A stretch of 64,000 bases of DNA from CAVVYA01 sp963752345 (GTDB lineage: Bacteria > Pseudomonadota > Alphaproteobacteria > SMXQ01), in contig CAVVYA010000014.1 of the NCBI GenBank assembly GCA_963752345.1, forward strand, positions 62,001 through 126,000, written 5' to 3'. The translations under genes were made by a program, and so were the position numbers. This document shows positions 34,075-42,620 of this stretch, piece by piece (within the stretch, counting starts at the first letter, position 1; each line of letters opens with the position of its first letter). The notes beneath the pieces are model-generated. The model was not told the origin of the DNA. It made no database searches and worked only from the letters and a program-made list of their open reading frames with translations.

Positions 34075-35343
34075 TCAACTGGTCGGCTGGTTGAGCACCC
34101 GCTCGGCCGCCGGTAGCGGCAGCAGAATATAATATTCGCCGCGGTCGCGCATCGCGCCGGCCCTTTCAGCCGCCTGCTCGCCCCAGCCCCAGAACACGTC
34201 GCCGCGCACCGGGCCGCGGATCGCGCCGCCGGTATCCTGGGCGATCAGCAGCCGGCGCAGGCGCGGCACGCTTTTGTCGTCCGGATGGCCGGTATCGAGC
34301 CACACCGGCACGCCGAGCGGCACGAACTTGCGGTCGACCGCCAGGCTGCGCCCGGGGGTCAGCGGCACGCTCTGCGCGCCGAGCGGGCCTTCATCCACCT
34401 TCGCGCCGGGAATCTCGCGGAAGAAGACATAGGAGCGGTTGGCGTTCATCAGCGCATCCGCCTCGCCCGGATTGGCTTTCAGCCAGGCCCGCAGGGATTG
34501 CATGGAGACCTGCTCGGTGGTCATGACGCCGCGCTTCACCAGCTCGCGCCCGATTGCGGTGTAGATATGGCCGTTCTTGTTGGCATAACCGACGCGCACC
34601 ACGCTGCCGTCCTCGAGCGTGACCCGGCCGGAGCCCTGGATCTGCAGAAAGAAGGAATCGACCGGATCGTCGACCCAGATCAGTTCGAGCCCGCGGTCCT
34701 TGAGCGCGCCTTTTTCAATGGCGGCGCGGTCGTCATAGGGCTTGAGCTTGCCCTGCACCACCTTGCCGGCGATGGTGCGGCCGGCGAATTCGGCGCTGAA
34801 ATCCGACAGGTCGACCGAGACGAGGTCGGTCGGCGTGCGGTAGAGCGGCGTCGCGTAGGTCTCGGACCGTTGCCGCGAACCGCGCAGCTCGGCTTCGTAG
34901 TAGCCGGTGAACAGGCCGCCCGTGTCACGGTTGTTGGCGGCGCGGAACGGGTGGAAATGAGTTTCGAAGAAGCGCCGCGCGGCGGCGCCGTCATTGGTGG
35001 GGACCTGGGCGGCGGCGGCGCAGGCACCGCGCCAGTCGGCCAGCGTGCCGCCGATACCCGGCGCGCCCGGCGCCGCATCGCCCGCGGTCGGCGGCAGGCG
35101 CGTGTCGTCGGGTTGCCGCGCGAAGCGGGCACAGGTGCCGAGCAGAGCGGGCAGCGCCGCGGCATGGTCGTCGGCGCTCCAGCCCGGCAAATCGGCGAAG
35201 CTCACCGGCTTGAGCACGAGCTTGTCGGGCGCCGGCGGACGCGGCGCGCAAGTGGTCAGGCTGGCGAGCAGGGCGGCGGACAGGCAGAGATGAGTGACGA
35301 AACCCCACGAAACGCGACGGGGCTTGGCCGAAAACCGCGCCAT
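34075..35343 (-). CDS. mltA: membrane-bound lytic murein transglycosylase A
   Basis: Intact, 422 residues from the ATG at 35343; the ORF extends to 35493 without signal-peptide character. The lipoprotein-like signal ends at 'ASLTTC'. The MltA domain includes 'GLFTGYYEAELRGSRQRSE' and 'DSFFLQIQGSGRVTLEDGS', and the 3D domain carries the catalytic Asp in 'LIAQDTGGAIRGPVRGDVFW'. It cuts the MurNAc-GlcNAc bond of peptidoglycan at the outer membrane. Eight bases separate it from the Tim44-like gene upstream, so they are co-transcribed. Confidence 0.95.
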   Translation of the reverse strand: MARFSAKPRRVSWGFVTHLCLSAALLASLTTCAPRPPAPDKLVLKPVSFADLPGWSADDHAAALPALLGTCARFARQPDDTRLPPTAGDAAPGAPGIGGTLADWRGACAAAAQVPTNDGAAARRFFETHFHPFRAANNRDTGGLFTGYYEAELRGSRQRSETYATPLYRTPTDLVSVDLSDFSAEFAGRTIAGKVVQGKLKPYDDRAAIEKGALKDRGLELIWVDDPVDSFFLQIQGSGRVTLEDGSVVRVGYANKNGHIYTAIGRELVKRGVMTTEQVSMQSLRAWLKANPGEADALMNANRSYVFFREIPGAKVDEGPLGAQSVPLTPGRSLAVDRKFVPLGVPVWLDTGHPDDKSVPRLRRLLIAQDTGGAIRGPVRGDVFWGWGEQAAERAGAMRDRGEYYILLPLPAAERVLNQPTS

Positions 35344-35350
35344 GCCGTGC

Positions 35351-36040
35351 TCAGTTCGGCGCGTCGGTCGCGACGAGGATCCAGTTGGGGTCATCGGACC
35401 GGGTGTTGCGCGCGAAGGTCCAGATGTCGGTCGCATCGGCGATGCGGTCCGGATTGCCTTCGACCACCTTGCCCTCCGCGTCGCGCGTGGCATTGATCTG
35501 CTCGCTGACGTATTTGACCGTCACGAACGCCGTCGAGCCCTCCATGCGGGCCTCGACGATGTCGGCGGCTTTGATGCGCACCAGCGTGGTTTCTTGCGTG
35601 TGGCCGGCGGCCTCGCGCGCCTCGATGGAGGCCAAGAAGTTGCCGTAGACTTCGTCATTGAGCAGCGGACGCAGTTTGTCGCGCTCGCCGGCGGCGAAAG
35701 CCGTGACGATAAACTCGAACGCGGCGCGGGCGCCCTTCTCGAAAGACAGTTCATCGAAGCTCGCATCGGCGAGCTTGATCTGAGTGAGCGCGCCGGCCAG
35801 CGGCGTGCCGGCCGGCGCGTCGGCGCGGCGCGGCAGCGTGATCACTTCACCGCGATGGCTTATCTCGGCCGGCGTGTCGGGCTGCCCCGGAACCTTGGGC
35901 CCCGGCTGCGGCTTGGCAAACGGGTCTTGGCGCCGCTCGTTGCCCGTGCGGCGTCCGAGCACGCTACGCAGGCGCAGAATGATGAACGCCGCGACCAGCG
36001 CGAAAAAGATGATGTCGACGAATTGAAAGCCACTGCCCAT
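35351..36040 (-). CDS. Tim44-like domain protein
   Basis: Intact, 229 residues. One membrane helix at the N-terminus ('FVDIIFFALVAAFIILRL') is followed by a polar proline-rich linker and the Tim44-like domain ('FEKGARAAFEFIVTAFAAGE', 'LIKAADIVEARMEGS'-like, ending 'DIWTFARNTRSDDPNWILVA'). The bacterial TimA proteins sit in the inner membrane and relate to mitochondrial import Tim44. It diverges from fxsA and heads the mltA-smr-XRE unit. Confidence 0.9.
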   Translation of the reverse strand: MGSGFQFVDIIFFALVAAFIILRLRSVLGRRTGNERRQDPFAKPQPGPKVPGQPDTPAEISHRGEVITLPRRADAPAGTPLAGALTQIKLADASFDELSFEKGARAAFEFIVTAFAAGERDKLRPLLNDEVYGNFLASIEAREAAGHTQETTLVRIKAADIVEARMEGSTAFVTVKYVSEQINATRDAEGKVVEGNPDRIADATDIWTFARNTRSDDPNWILVATDAPN

Positions 36041-36198
36041 ATGAGTTCCGGAAGGTCCGGTACCTTTGCTTTCGGCGGGAGAACCCGCGTTGACTGCCGT
36101 ATGACGTTAAAAGCTAGCACGCGGAGGGGCAAAAAACAGCCCTTGCCCGTTCGTCCATGCTACTTAAGCAAGCCAATCCGCGCAAACAAGCCAAAATT

Positions 36199-36678
36199 AT
36201 GCCGATCTTAATCCTGTTTCTGCTGGTCCCGGTCGTCGAGATCTGGGTTTTTGTGAAAGTCGGCGAGGCGATCGGGGCCTGGCCCACGGTCGCGCTCGTG
36301 GTGGCGATGGCGATTGCCGGCTCCGCCCTGATGCGCATTCAGGGGCTCGCCGTGCTCGACCGGGCGCGCGCCACCTTGGCCGCCGGCGAGTTTCCCAGTT
36401 CCGAGCTGCTGGACGGGCTGTTTGTGTTGTTGGCCGGCTTCCTGCTGATCGTGCCCGGATTTCTGACCGACGCGCTGGGCATTCTGCTGTTCATTCCGGC
36501 GTTGCGCCGGCGCCTCGGCGCGTCGATCTGGGGCTGGATCAGCCATCGCCCGAACATCATCCTGCATCGCGGCGGGCGCGTGATGGAGGGAACCTATCAC
36601 GAGGTCGATCCCGACCCGTCGCCGGAGCGCCCCTTGAATCCGCCGCCCGGCCGCCTCGATCATTGGAACCATCGTTAG
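36199..36678 (+). CDS. fxsA: FxsA family membrane protein
   Basis: Intact, 159 residues from 'MPILILFLLVPVVEIWVFV'; upstream codons to 36157 lack the family start. Further helices are 'PTVALVVAMAIAGSALMRIQ' and 'LLIVPGFLTDALGILLF', with a hydrophilic proline-rich tail. In E. coli FxsA eases exclusion of phage T7 by the F plasmid; its general role is unknown. It is followed by secB on the same strand, the usual order in alphaproteobacteria. Confidence 0.9.
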   Translation: MPILILFLLVPVVEIWVFVKVGEAIGAWPTVALVVAMAIAGSALMRIQGLAVLDRARATLAAGEFPSSELLDGLFVLLAGFLLIVPGFLTDALGILLFIPALRRRLGASIWGWISHRPNIILHRGGRVMEGTYHEVDPDPSPERPLNPPPGRLDHWNHR

Positions 36679-36772
36679 GGTCCGCCGCCATTCCGCCCAG
36701 GGCGGTTGCGCCGGCGCCTCTCTTCATGCTAGCGACTCCCACCCAATCCGGCGCAACCGAAAGGCCTTGCTG

Positions 36773-37306
36773 ATGTCCGACGCTTCCTCCGCCACTCCGC
36801 CCACCCCGCCGACGGGCGGCCAGCCGCAAGGCGCCCAGGCTCAGCCGCAGGGCCCGGCGCTGCACACCATGGCGCAATACATGAAGGATTTTTCCTTCGA
36901 GAACCCGTCGCCCATCGAATCGCTGAGTTCGCCGCAGAACAACTCCAATATCAATGTCACGGTGTCGGTCGACGCGGCCCATGTGCGCGACAATGCCCAT
37001 GAGGTGACGCTCGGCATCCGGGTGCAGGCGACCGCGGCGGAGAAGACTCTGTTCCTGGTCGAGGCGAGCTATTGCGGCCTGTTCGCCCTGGTCGCCATTC
37101 CGCAGGAGAATCACGACGCCATCCTGCGCGTCCATTGCCCGTCGCTGCTGTTCCCCTTCCTGCGCCAGATCGTCGCCGAGGCGGTGCGCAACGGCGGCTT
37201 CCCGCCGCTCTATCTCAACATGGTGGATTTCGCCGCGATCTATCAGCAGCAGCAACAGGCCGGCGGCGCCGGCCAGGCGAGCGGCAACGTCTCCGTCCCG
37301 GGCTGA
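36773..37306 (+). CDS. secB: protein-export chaperone SecB
   Basis: Intact, 177 residues from 'MSDASSATPP'. After a Pro/Gln-rich N-terminal tail comes 'AQYMKDFSFENPSPIE', then 'TVSVDAAHVRDNAHEVTLGI' and 'HCPSLLFPFLRQIVAEAVRN', the SecB core. It forms a tetramer that keeps preproteins unfolded for SecA. It is convergent with dnaQ. Confidence 0.97.
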   Translation: MSDASSATPPTPPTGGQPQGAQAQPQGPALHTMAQYMKDFSFENPSPIESLSSPQNNSNINVTVSVDAAHVRDNAHEVTLGIRVQATAAEKTLFLVEASYCGLFALVAIPQENHDAILRVHCPSLLFPFLRQIVAEAVRNGGFPPLYLNMVDFAAIYQQQQQAGGAGQASGNVSVPG

Positions 37307-37351
37307 GCCTCAGGCTACGGGGCTACAGGCCGGGGCTGAGCCTGGTCCGGC

Positions 37352-38035
37352 CTAAGCCGACCACAGCGGTTCTTTCAGCTTCGCCAGGAAGGCGGCGTGG
37401 GCCGCGAGCTCGTCGGCGCTCGGCTCATGCAGCCGTGGCGGGCGGGCGCGCGTGTCGCGCCCCGGCGCCACGAGCAGCGGACTGCCGCCGACCAAATCGG
37501 CGGCGGCGGCGAGACCCAGGCCGTGCTGCCGGCCGCCCTGCAATTCCAGGTAGACCACCGCGAGCAGTTCGGCGTCGAGCCGCGCGCCGTGCGCCGTGCG
37601 CGCAGAATTGTCGACGTCGAAGCGTTTGCACAAGGCGTCGAGCGACACCGGCGAGCCGGGAAATTTCTGGCGCGCCATCGCCACCGTATCGATGATCTGG
37701 CAGCTCACCTTGGGCCGGCCGCAGCGCTCGAGCTCCGCGTTGACGAACTTGCAGTCGAACTCCGCATTGTGCGCGATGATCGGCGAGTCGGCGATGAAGG
37801 CGAGGAATTCGTCGGCGATCTCGGCGAACAGCGGCTTGGTGCCGAGAAATTCCAGACTCAGCTTGTGCACCGCGAAGGCCTCGGCCGGAATATCGCGCTC
37901 CGGATTGACGTAGCGGTGAAAGAAGCTGCCCGACGGCACGCTGTTGATCAGCTCGATGCAGGCGATCTCGACCAGCCGGTGGCCGGCGGCGGGATCGAGG
38001 CCGGTGGTTTCGGTATCGAGCACGATTTCGCGCAT
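37352..38035 (-). CDS. dnaQ: DNA polymerase III epsilon subunit
   Basis: Intact, 227 residues. Exonuclease motifs are complete: ExoI 'EIVLDTETTGLDP', ExoII 'PIIAHNAEFDCKFVN', ExoIII 'AHGARLDAELLAVVY'. It proofreads for the replicative polymerase. Its start overlaps the coaE stop by one base. The dnaQ-coaE-aroE-maf-ppsR order is that of the Caulobacter origin region. Confidence 0.96.
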   Translation of the reverse strand: MREIVLDTETTGLDPAAGHRLVEIACIELINSVPSGSFFHRYVNPERDIPAEAFAVHKLSLEFLGTKPLFAEIADEFLAFIADSPIIAHNAEFDCKFVNAELERCGRPKVSCQIIDTVAMARQKFPGSPVSLDALCKRFDVDNSARTAHGARLDAELLAVVYLELQGGRQHGLGLAAAADLVGGSPLLVAPGRDTRARPPRLHEPSADELAAHAAFLAKLKEPLWSA

Positions 38036-38670
38036 CAGCGGATCCTTGCGGCGGTGAGTCCCCGGCGCGCGCGGCGCGGCGGCGATTGCAGAAGAGAATC
38101 TACGATGGCTTTCAGCTTTCGCAAAGCGTCGCGTCGCGCGCCGCCGGTCTCGACGACGAAATCGGCGCGCTTGCGCTTCTCCGCGTCGGACAGTTGGCGC
38201 GCCGAGATGGCGGCGAGACGGCTCGCCGTCATGCCGCGCCGCTTGAGCACGCGCGCCTGCTGAATCATCTTGGGCGCGCTGACCACGATCACCGCGTCCA
38301 TATGCCGGTCGGCGCCGATTTCGTAGAGCAGCGGAATGTCGACCGCGACGAGCGGCGCGCGCGCGCGGCGCGCGCGGGCGAGGAAGCGGCGCTGCTCGGC
38401 TTCGAACAACGGATGCAGGATCGCTTCGAGCCGGGTGAGCGCCTTGTGGTCGTCGAACACGATGCCCGCCAGCTTGCCGCGGTCGAGCCGGCCGCCGCTC
38501 ACCGTGCCGGGAAAGGCCTGCGCGATCAGCGCAAGCGCGCGGCCGTGCGGCGCGGTCAGCCGATGCACCACGCGGTCCGCTTCGAGCACGGGCACGCCGA
38601 GCTGGCGCAGCGCGCGCGCCGCGGTGGATTTTCCCATGCCGATCGAGCCGGTGAGGCCGAGCACGATCAT
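38035..38670 (-). CDS. coaE: dephospho-CoA kinase
   Basis: Intact, 211 residues. Walker A is 'MIVLGLTGSIGMGKSTAARA', the substrate loop 'VPVLEADRVVHRL', and the lid 'LVAVDIPLLYEIGADRHMDA'. It catalyses the last step of CoA synthesis. It lies 10 bp after aroE. The C-terminus is basic ('RARRGLTAARIR'). Confidence 0.96.
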   Translation of the reverse strand: MIVLGLTGSIGMGKSTAARALRQLGVPVLEADRVVHRLTAPHGRALALIAQAFPGTVSGGRLDRGKLAGIVFDDHKALTRLEAILHPLFEAEQRRFLARARRARAPLVAVDIPLLYEIGADRHMDAVIVVSAPKMIQQARVLKRRGMTASRLAAISARQLSDAEKRKRADFVVETGGARRDALRKLKAIVDSLLQSPPRRARRGLTAARIR

Positions 38671-38680
38671 CGGCCGCGGC

Positions 38681-39520
38681 CTAGAGCCCTTGCGCCACCA
38701 GGGCGCGCAGCTCGTCGGTGATCTCCGGATCGACGCCGAACCAGGCCTTGAAACCGGGCCTGGCCTGGTGCAGCAGCATGCCGAGCCCGTCGACCGGCGT
38801 CAGGCCACGGCGCCGCGCCTGGGCCAGGAGCGGGGTTTCCAGCGGGGTGTAAACGCAGTCGAACACCGCGGCACCGGGGCTCAAGCCGATCAATTCCATG
38901 TCGAGGTCGGGCTGTCCGTGCATGCCGAGCGTCGTGGTATTGACCACCAGGCCGGCATCGCGCAGCGCGCCGGCGCGGTTGATCCAGGGCGTGACCTTGA
39001 CCGGATCGCCGAAGGCGAGCGCCAGGGCCTCGGCGCGGTCGAGCGTGCGGTTGACCAGGCGGATCTCCGGCACGCCGGCGCTCTGCAGCGTGGCGACGAT
39101 GGCGCGTGCCGCGCCGCCGGCGCCGATGACGACGGCAGGCGCGGCGCCTGGCTGCCACGCGGCGGCGGTATCCTTGAGATGGTTGAGGAAGCCGACGCCG
39201 TCGGTGTTGCGGCCTTCGAGCGCGCCGTCTTCATGCATGATCACGGTATTGACCGCGCCGATGCGGCGGGCCTGGTGATCGGCGATGTCGACCACCCGCA
39301 GAGCCGCTTCCTTGTGCGGCACGGTGACGTTGACGCCGCGAAAGCCGAGCTTCGACAGCACGCGCAGCGCTTGCGGGAAATGCGTCGGTTCGACCGGCAG
39401 CGGCACATAAGCCCCGTCGATGCCGTATTTTTCCAGCCAGTAACCGTGCAGGCGCGGCGAGCGGGAATGCGCCACCGGCCATCCCATGACGCCCGCGAGC
39501 TTGGCGTCCCCCGACAGCAT
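38681..39520 (-). CDS. aroE: shikimate dehydrogenase
   Basis: Intact, 279 residues. 'GWPVAHSRSPRLHGYWL' binds shikimate, the catalytic Lys is in 'GVNVTVPHKEAALRVVD', and the NADP site is 'VVIGAGGAARAIVATLQ' followed by 'LVNRTLDRAEALA'. It reduces 3-dehydroshikimate in aromatic amino-acid synthesis. Its start abuts the maf stop directly. Confidence 0.97.
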   Translation of the reverse strand: MLSGDAKLAGVMGWPVAHSRSPRLHGYWLEKYGIDGAYVPLPVEPTHFPQALRVLSKLGFRGVNVTVPHKEAALRVVDIADHQARRIGAVNTVIMHEDGALEGRNTDGVGFLNHLKDTAAAWQPGAAPAVVIGAGGAARAIVATLQSAGVPEIRLVNRTLDRAEALALAFGDPVKVTPWINRAGALRDAGLVVNTTTLGMHGQPDLDMELIGLSPGAAVFDCVYTPLETPLLAQARRRGLTPVDGLGMLLHQARPGFKAWFGVDPEITDELRALVAQGL

Positions 39521-40177
39521 CTAAGCCCTCACCACCCCGTGGTTGCGCAGGAAATCGAGCAGCGGCAGCAACGGCAGCCCGAGGATCGTGAAGTAATCGC
39601 CGTCGACCCGCGAGAACAGTTGCGCGCCCAACCCCTCGAACTGGTAGGCGCCGACCGAGTGCAGCACCGCGTCGCCGGCACGATCGAGATAGTCGTCGAG
39701 AAAGTCTTCCGTGAAAGGCCGCATGGTCAGGCGCGCCCGTCCGACATGATGCCACAGCCGCTGCCCGTCGCGCATGACGCAGACACAGGTGATGAGTTCG
39801 TGCATCTTGCCGCGCAGTTCGAGCAGTTGCGCGCGCGCTTGGGCGCGGTCGCCGGGCTTGTCGAACCAGCGGGACTGGCAATTCAGCACCTGGTCGGCGC
39901 CGATGACCAAGGCGCCGCCGTGACGGGCGGATATCTTGCGGCCCTTGAGTTCGGCGAGCGTTTCGGCGAGCTCCGCCGAAGTCGCGCCCGATACACGCAT
40001 GCCGCGCTTGATCTCGTCCTCGTCCACATGGGCGGGATCGATGCTGTAGACAATGCCGGCGCGGCGCAGCATCGCGGCGCGCGTGCTGCTGGCGGAGGCG
40101 AGAACGATGGCCGGCGCTGGACCGCGCGATGCGGTGTCGGCCGCCACGGACGCCGGGGTCTGGTCAGCGGTATTCAT
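39521..40177 (-). CDS. maf: Maf-like nucleotide pyrophosphatase
   Basis: Intact, 218 residues. 'IVLASASSTRAAMLRRAG' is the Maf nucleotide loop, 'GALVIGADQVLNCQSRWFD' carries the acidic metal site, and 'AVLHSVGAYQFEGLGAQLF' the third motif. Maf proteins remove non-canonical nucleotides. The first 20 residues are a low-complexity extension. Its start overlaps the ppsR end by 14 bp. Confidence 0.93.
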   Translation of the reverse strand: MNTADQTPASVAADTASRGPAPAIVLASASSTRAAMLRRAGIVYSIDPAHVDEDEIKRGMRVSGATSAELAETLAELKGRKISARHGGALVIGADQVLNCQSRWFDKPGDRAQARAQLLELRGKMHELITCVCVMRDGQRLWHHVGRARLTMRPFTEDFLDDYLDRAGDAVLHSVGAYQFEGLGAQLFSRVDGDYFTILGLPLLPLLDFLRNHGVVRA

Positions 40178-41042
40178 CGTCGTCGTCCGCTTGCCTTGGC
40201 GCGCCGTGGCCGAGCGCCTCGTGGCGCCGGTCGAGCAGGGCCATGATCGCAGCCGCGGTTTCCTCGATCGAGCGCCGCGTGACGTCGATCACCGGCCAGC
40301 CGTGGGCGAGGAAATAGCGCTGCGCGGTGGCGACTTCCTTCTTCACCACATCGAGGTCGATGTAATCGGTTTCCTCCTGCTGATGCAGCATGCGCAGGCG
40401 GTTGCGCCGGATCTGCACCAGCCGGTTGGGATCGGTGGTCAGGCCGACGATGAGGGGACCGGTCAGGGCTTCCAGGCGGGGCGGCACCGGCTGGCTCGGA
40501 ATCAGCGGCACATTGGCGGCTTTTACGCCGTTGTTGGCGAGATAGATGCTGGTCGGCGTCTTCGAGGTGCGCGACACGCCGACGAGAACCACGTCGGCTT
40601 GCTGCAGATCGCCATGGCCGTCGTCATGGGCCATGGTGAAATCCATCGCCTCGATACGGTTGAAATAGCGCTTGTCCAACATGTGCTGGCGGCCGGGCTG
40701 GCGCCGGCTCGACTGATTGAGATAGGCGCCGAGCGCGGCGATCACCGGATCGAGCACCGAATGGCACGGCACGCCGCGGTCGCGGCAGGCGGTCTCGAGC
40801 GACAGGCGGATATCGTCGTTGACCAGGGTATAGAGCACCATGCCGGGCTCGTCGTGGATGCCCTTGATCACTTCCTGCAGTTGGCGCTTGTTGCGGATCA
40901 GCGGCCAGACATGTTCGACCGGCTCGACTTCCTCGAACTGCGCGAGGCAGGCGCGCGTGATGCTGCGGATGGTTTCTCCGGTCGCGTCGGAGACGAGATG
41001 GAAATGACAGGTCTTCACAGCGGGCGAGAGGGTGGCTGGCAC
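40164..41042 (-). CDS. ppsR: pyruvate phosphate dikinase regulatory protein (DUF299)
   Basis: Intact, 292 residues. 'CHFHLVSDATGETIRSIT' at the start and the kinase loop 'VVLVGVSRTSKTPTSIYLAN' identify the bifunctional serine/threonine kinase and phosphorylase that switches pyruvate phosphate dikinase or PEP synthase. It is the alphaproteobacterial gene next to oriC (the RP001 / CC_0001 position). The C-terminus is acidic ('QADDDDEYR'). It is transcribed away from the origin. Confidence 0.93.
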   Translation of the reverse strand: MPATLSPAVKTCHFHLVSDATGETIRSITRACLAQFEEVEPVEHVWPLIRNKRQLQEVIKGIHDEPGMVLYTLVNDDIRLSLETACRDRGVPCHSVLDPVIAALGAYLNQSSRRQPGRQHMLDKRYFNRIEAMDFTMAHDDGHGDLQQADVVLVGVSRTSKTPTSIYLANNGVKAANVPLIPSQPVPPRLEALTGPLIVGLTTDPNRLVQIRRNRLRMLHQQEETDYIDLDVVKKEVATAQRYFLAHGWPVIDVTRRSIEETAAAIMALLDRRHEALGHGAPRQADDDDEYR

Positions 41043-41437
41043 GGAAAACCCGACGTTGAGATGGATGGCGTGTGCATGATGGGCATAACTCGGCGGTTAC
41101 GCACAACGGCCCTCCGCCTTGGGAGTCCTGACCCGATATTCGCACCCCGCCATCGGCACATCGAACAATCTTTTCCCGTCCTGTGAATTGGGATCACAAC
41201 TTCGCGCGCCCCGATCTTATCCACTTTATACCCGGGATTGGAAATCCTCGAAAACGCGCCTTGGCGAGAACCAATTCACGCGCCATTGCGTATTCACCCA
41301 CAGGATGGCGCCCGCCCCGGAAGGCCTATTGCCCTGTGGGGCATCGTATCGTCCTATAGGCGTATCCTCGATTCCCACAGGGGCAACTACTGCAACTACC
41401 TTTTAAGACTCTATAATAGATAGTAGAACCCGCTGGC
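41043..41437. other. oriC: chromosomal origin of replication (oriC) candidate
   Basis: A 395-bp non-coding gap between ppsR and hemE, both transcribed outward, which is the place of the origin in Caulobacter and Rickettsia. It holds a near-consensus DnaA box TTATCCACT at 41217-41225 (8 of 9), three CCCACAGG-type motifs (about 41297-41304, inverted at 41333-41340, and 41374-41381), and an AT-rich stretch at 41400-41426 that could unwind. The 41332-41341 and 41373-41382 copies form an inverted repeat. TATAAT at 41412-41417 may also be the hemE -10 box. Confidence 0.7.
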
Positions 41438-42530
41438 ATGGATCTCACGAAACCTCACACGCCAAGCGCCGGCGCGACCCCCTTGCCGGCCAGCGCCAAG
41501 CCGCTGATCCGCGCGCTGCGGGGCGAGCGTCAGCCACGCCCGCCGTTCTGGCTGATGCGCCAGGCCGGCCGCTACCTGCCGGAATACCAGGCGGTGCGGG
41601 CGCGCACCCGGACCTTCCTCGAATTCTGCTATTCGCCCGAGCTTGCCGCCGAGGTCACGCTGCAGCCGGTGCATCGCTTCGGCATGGACGGCGCCATCAT
41701 CTTTTCCGATATCCTGGTGATTCCCGACGCGCTCGGCCAGGGCGTCGCGTTCGAAGCGGGACGTGGCCCGGTATTGCGGCGCGATCGAAACCGTCGACGA
41801 CCTGACGCCGTTCGAGGCGGACGACTTGCGCGACTATCTGGCGCCGATCTACGAAGCCATCAGGTTGGTGCGCGCCGGGCTCGACGACACGACGGCCTTG
41901 ATCGGATTTGCCGGCGCGCCCTGGACCGTGGCCGCCTACATGGTCGAAGGCGGCTCGAGCCAGACCTTCGAGCGGCTCAAGGCCATGGCCTACGGGCGGC
42001 CGGACGAATTCACCCGGCTGGTCGATCTGCTGGTCGAGGCGATCGCGGCCCATCTCATCGCCCAGATCGAGGCCGGGGTCGAGGTGGTGCAGATCTTCGA
42101 CAGCTGGGCCGGCATCCTGCCCGATGCGCATTTCCGCCGCTGGTCGATCGCGCCGACCGCGCGCATCGTGCAGCGCGTCAAGGCGCGCTATCCGGACGTG
42201 CCGATCATCGGCTTTCCCAACCGCTGCGGCGTGCTTTACGCCGAGTATGCGAGCCAGACCGGCGTCGACGCGGTGTCGCTCGATGCCACCATACCGCTGC
42301 AATGGGCGCGGACGACGCTACAGCCCCATGTCGCCCTCCAGGGCAACCTCGATTCCCAGATGCTGGTGACCGGCGGTACGGCCCTGAGACGGGAAGCCAC
42401 GCGCATCATCGAAGCGCTGGGCGAGGGACCCTACGTGTTCAATCTGGGCCACGGCATTCTGCCGACCACGCCGCCCGAGCATGTCGCCGAGCTCGCCGAT
42501 CTGATCCGGGGTTGGAATGGACCGGCGTGA
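41438..42530 (+). pseudogene. hemE: uroporphyrinogen decarboxylase, one frameshift
   Basis: The first frame has 'PPFWLMRQAGRYLPEYQAVR' and 'GAIIFSDILVIPDALGQGV', the conserved substrate-binding Arg and Asp. An extra C near 41778 shifts into the frame 'TVDDLTPFEADDL', which runs through 'GFAGAPWTVAAYMVEGGSS', 'IFDSWAGILP' and 'NLGHGILPTTPPEHVAELAD' to a proper end. Restored length is about 363 residues, normal for HemE. It decarboxylates uroporphyrinogen III to coproporphyrinogen. It is the first gene right of oriC and heads hemE-hemH-hemJ. Confidence 0.92.
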
Positions 42531-42620
42531 CACCCGCCACGCCACGGACCGGGTGCGGCGCAACGCGACGGCGGTCGCGAAGACCGCAGTCGTGACGATC
42601 GCAGCCATGACGATCGTGCC

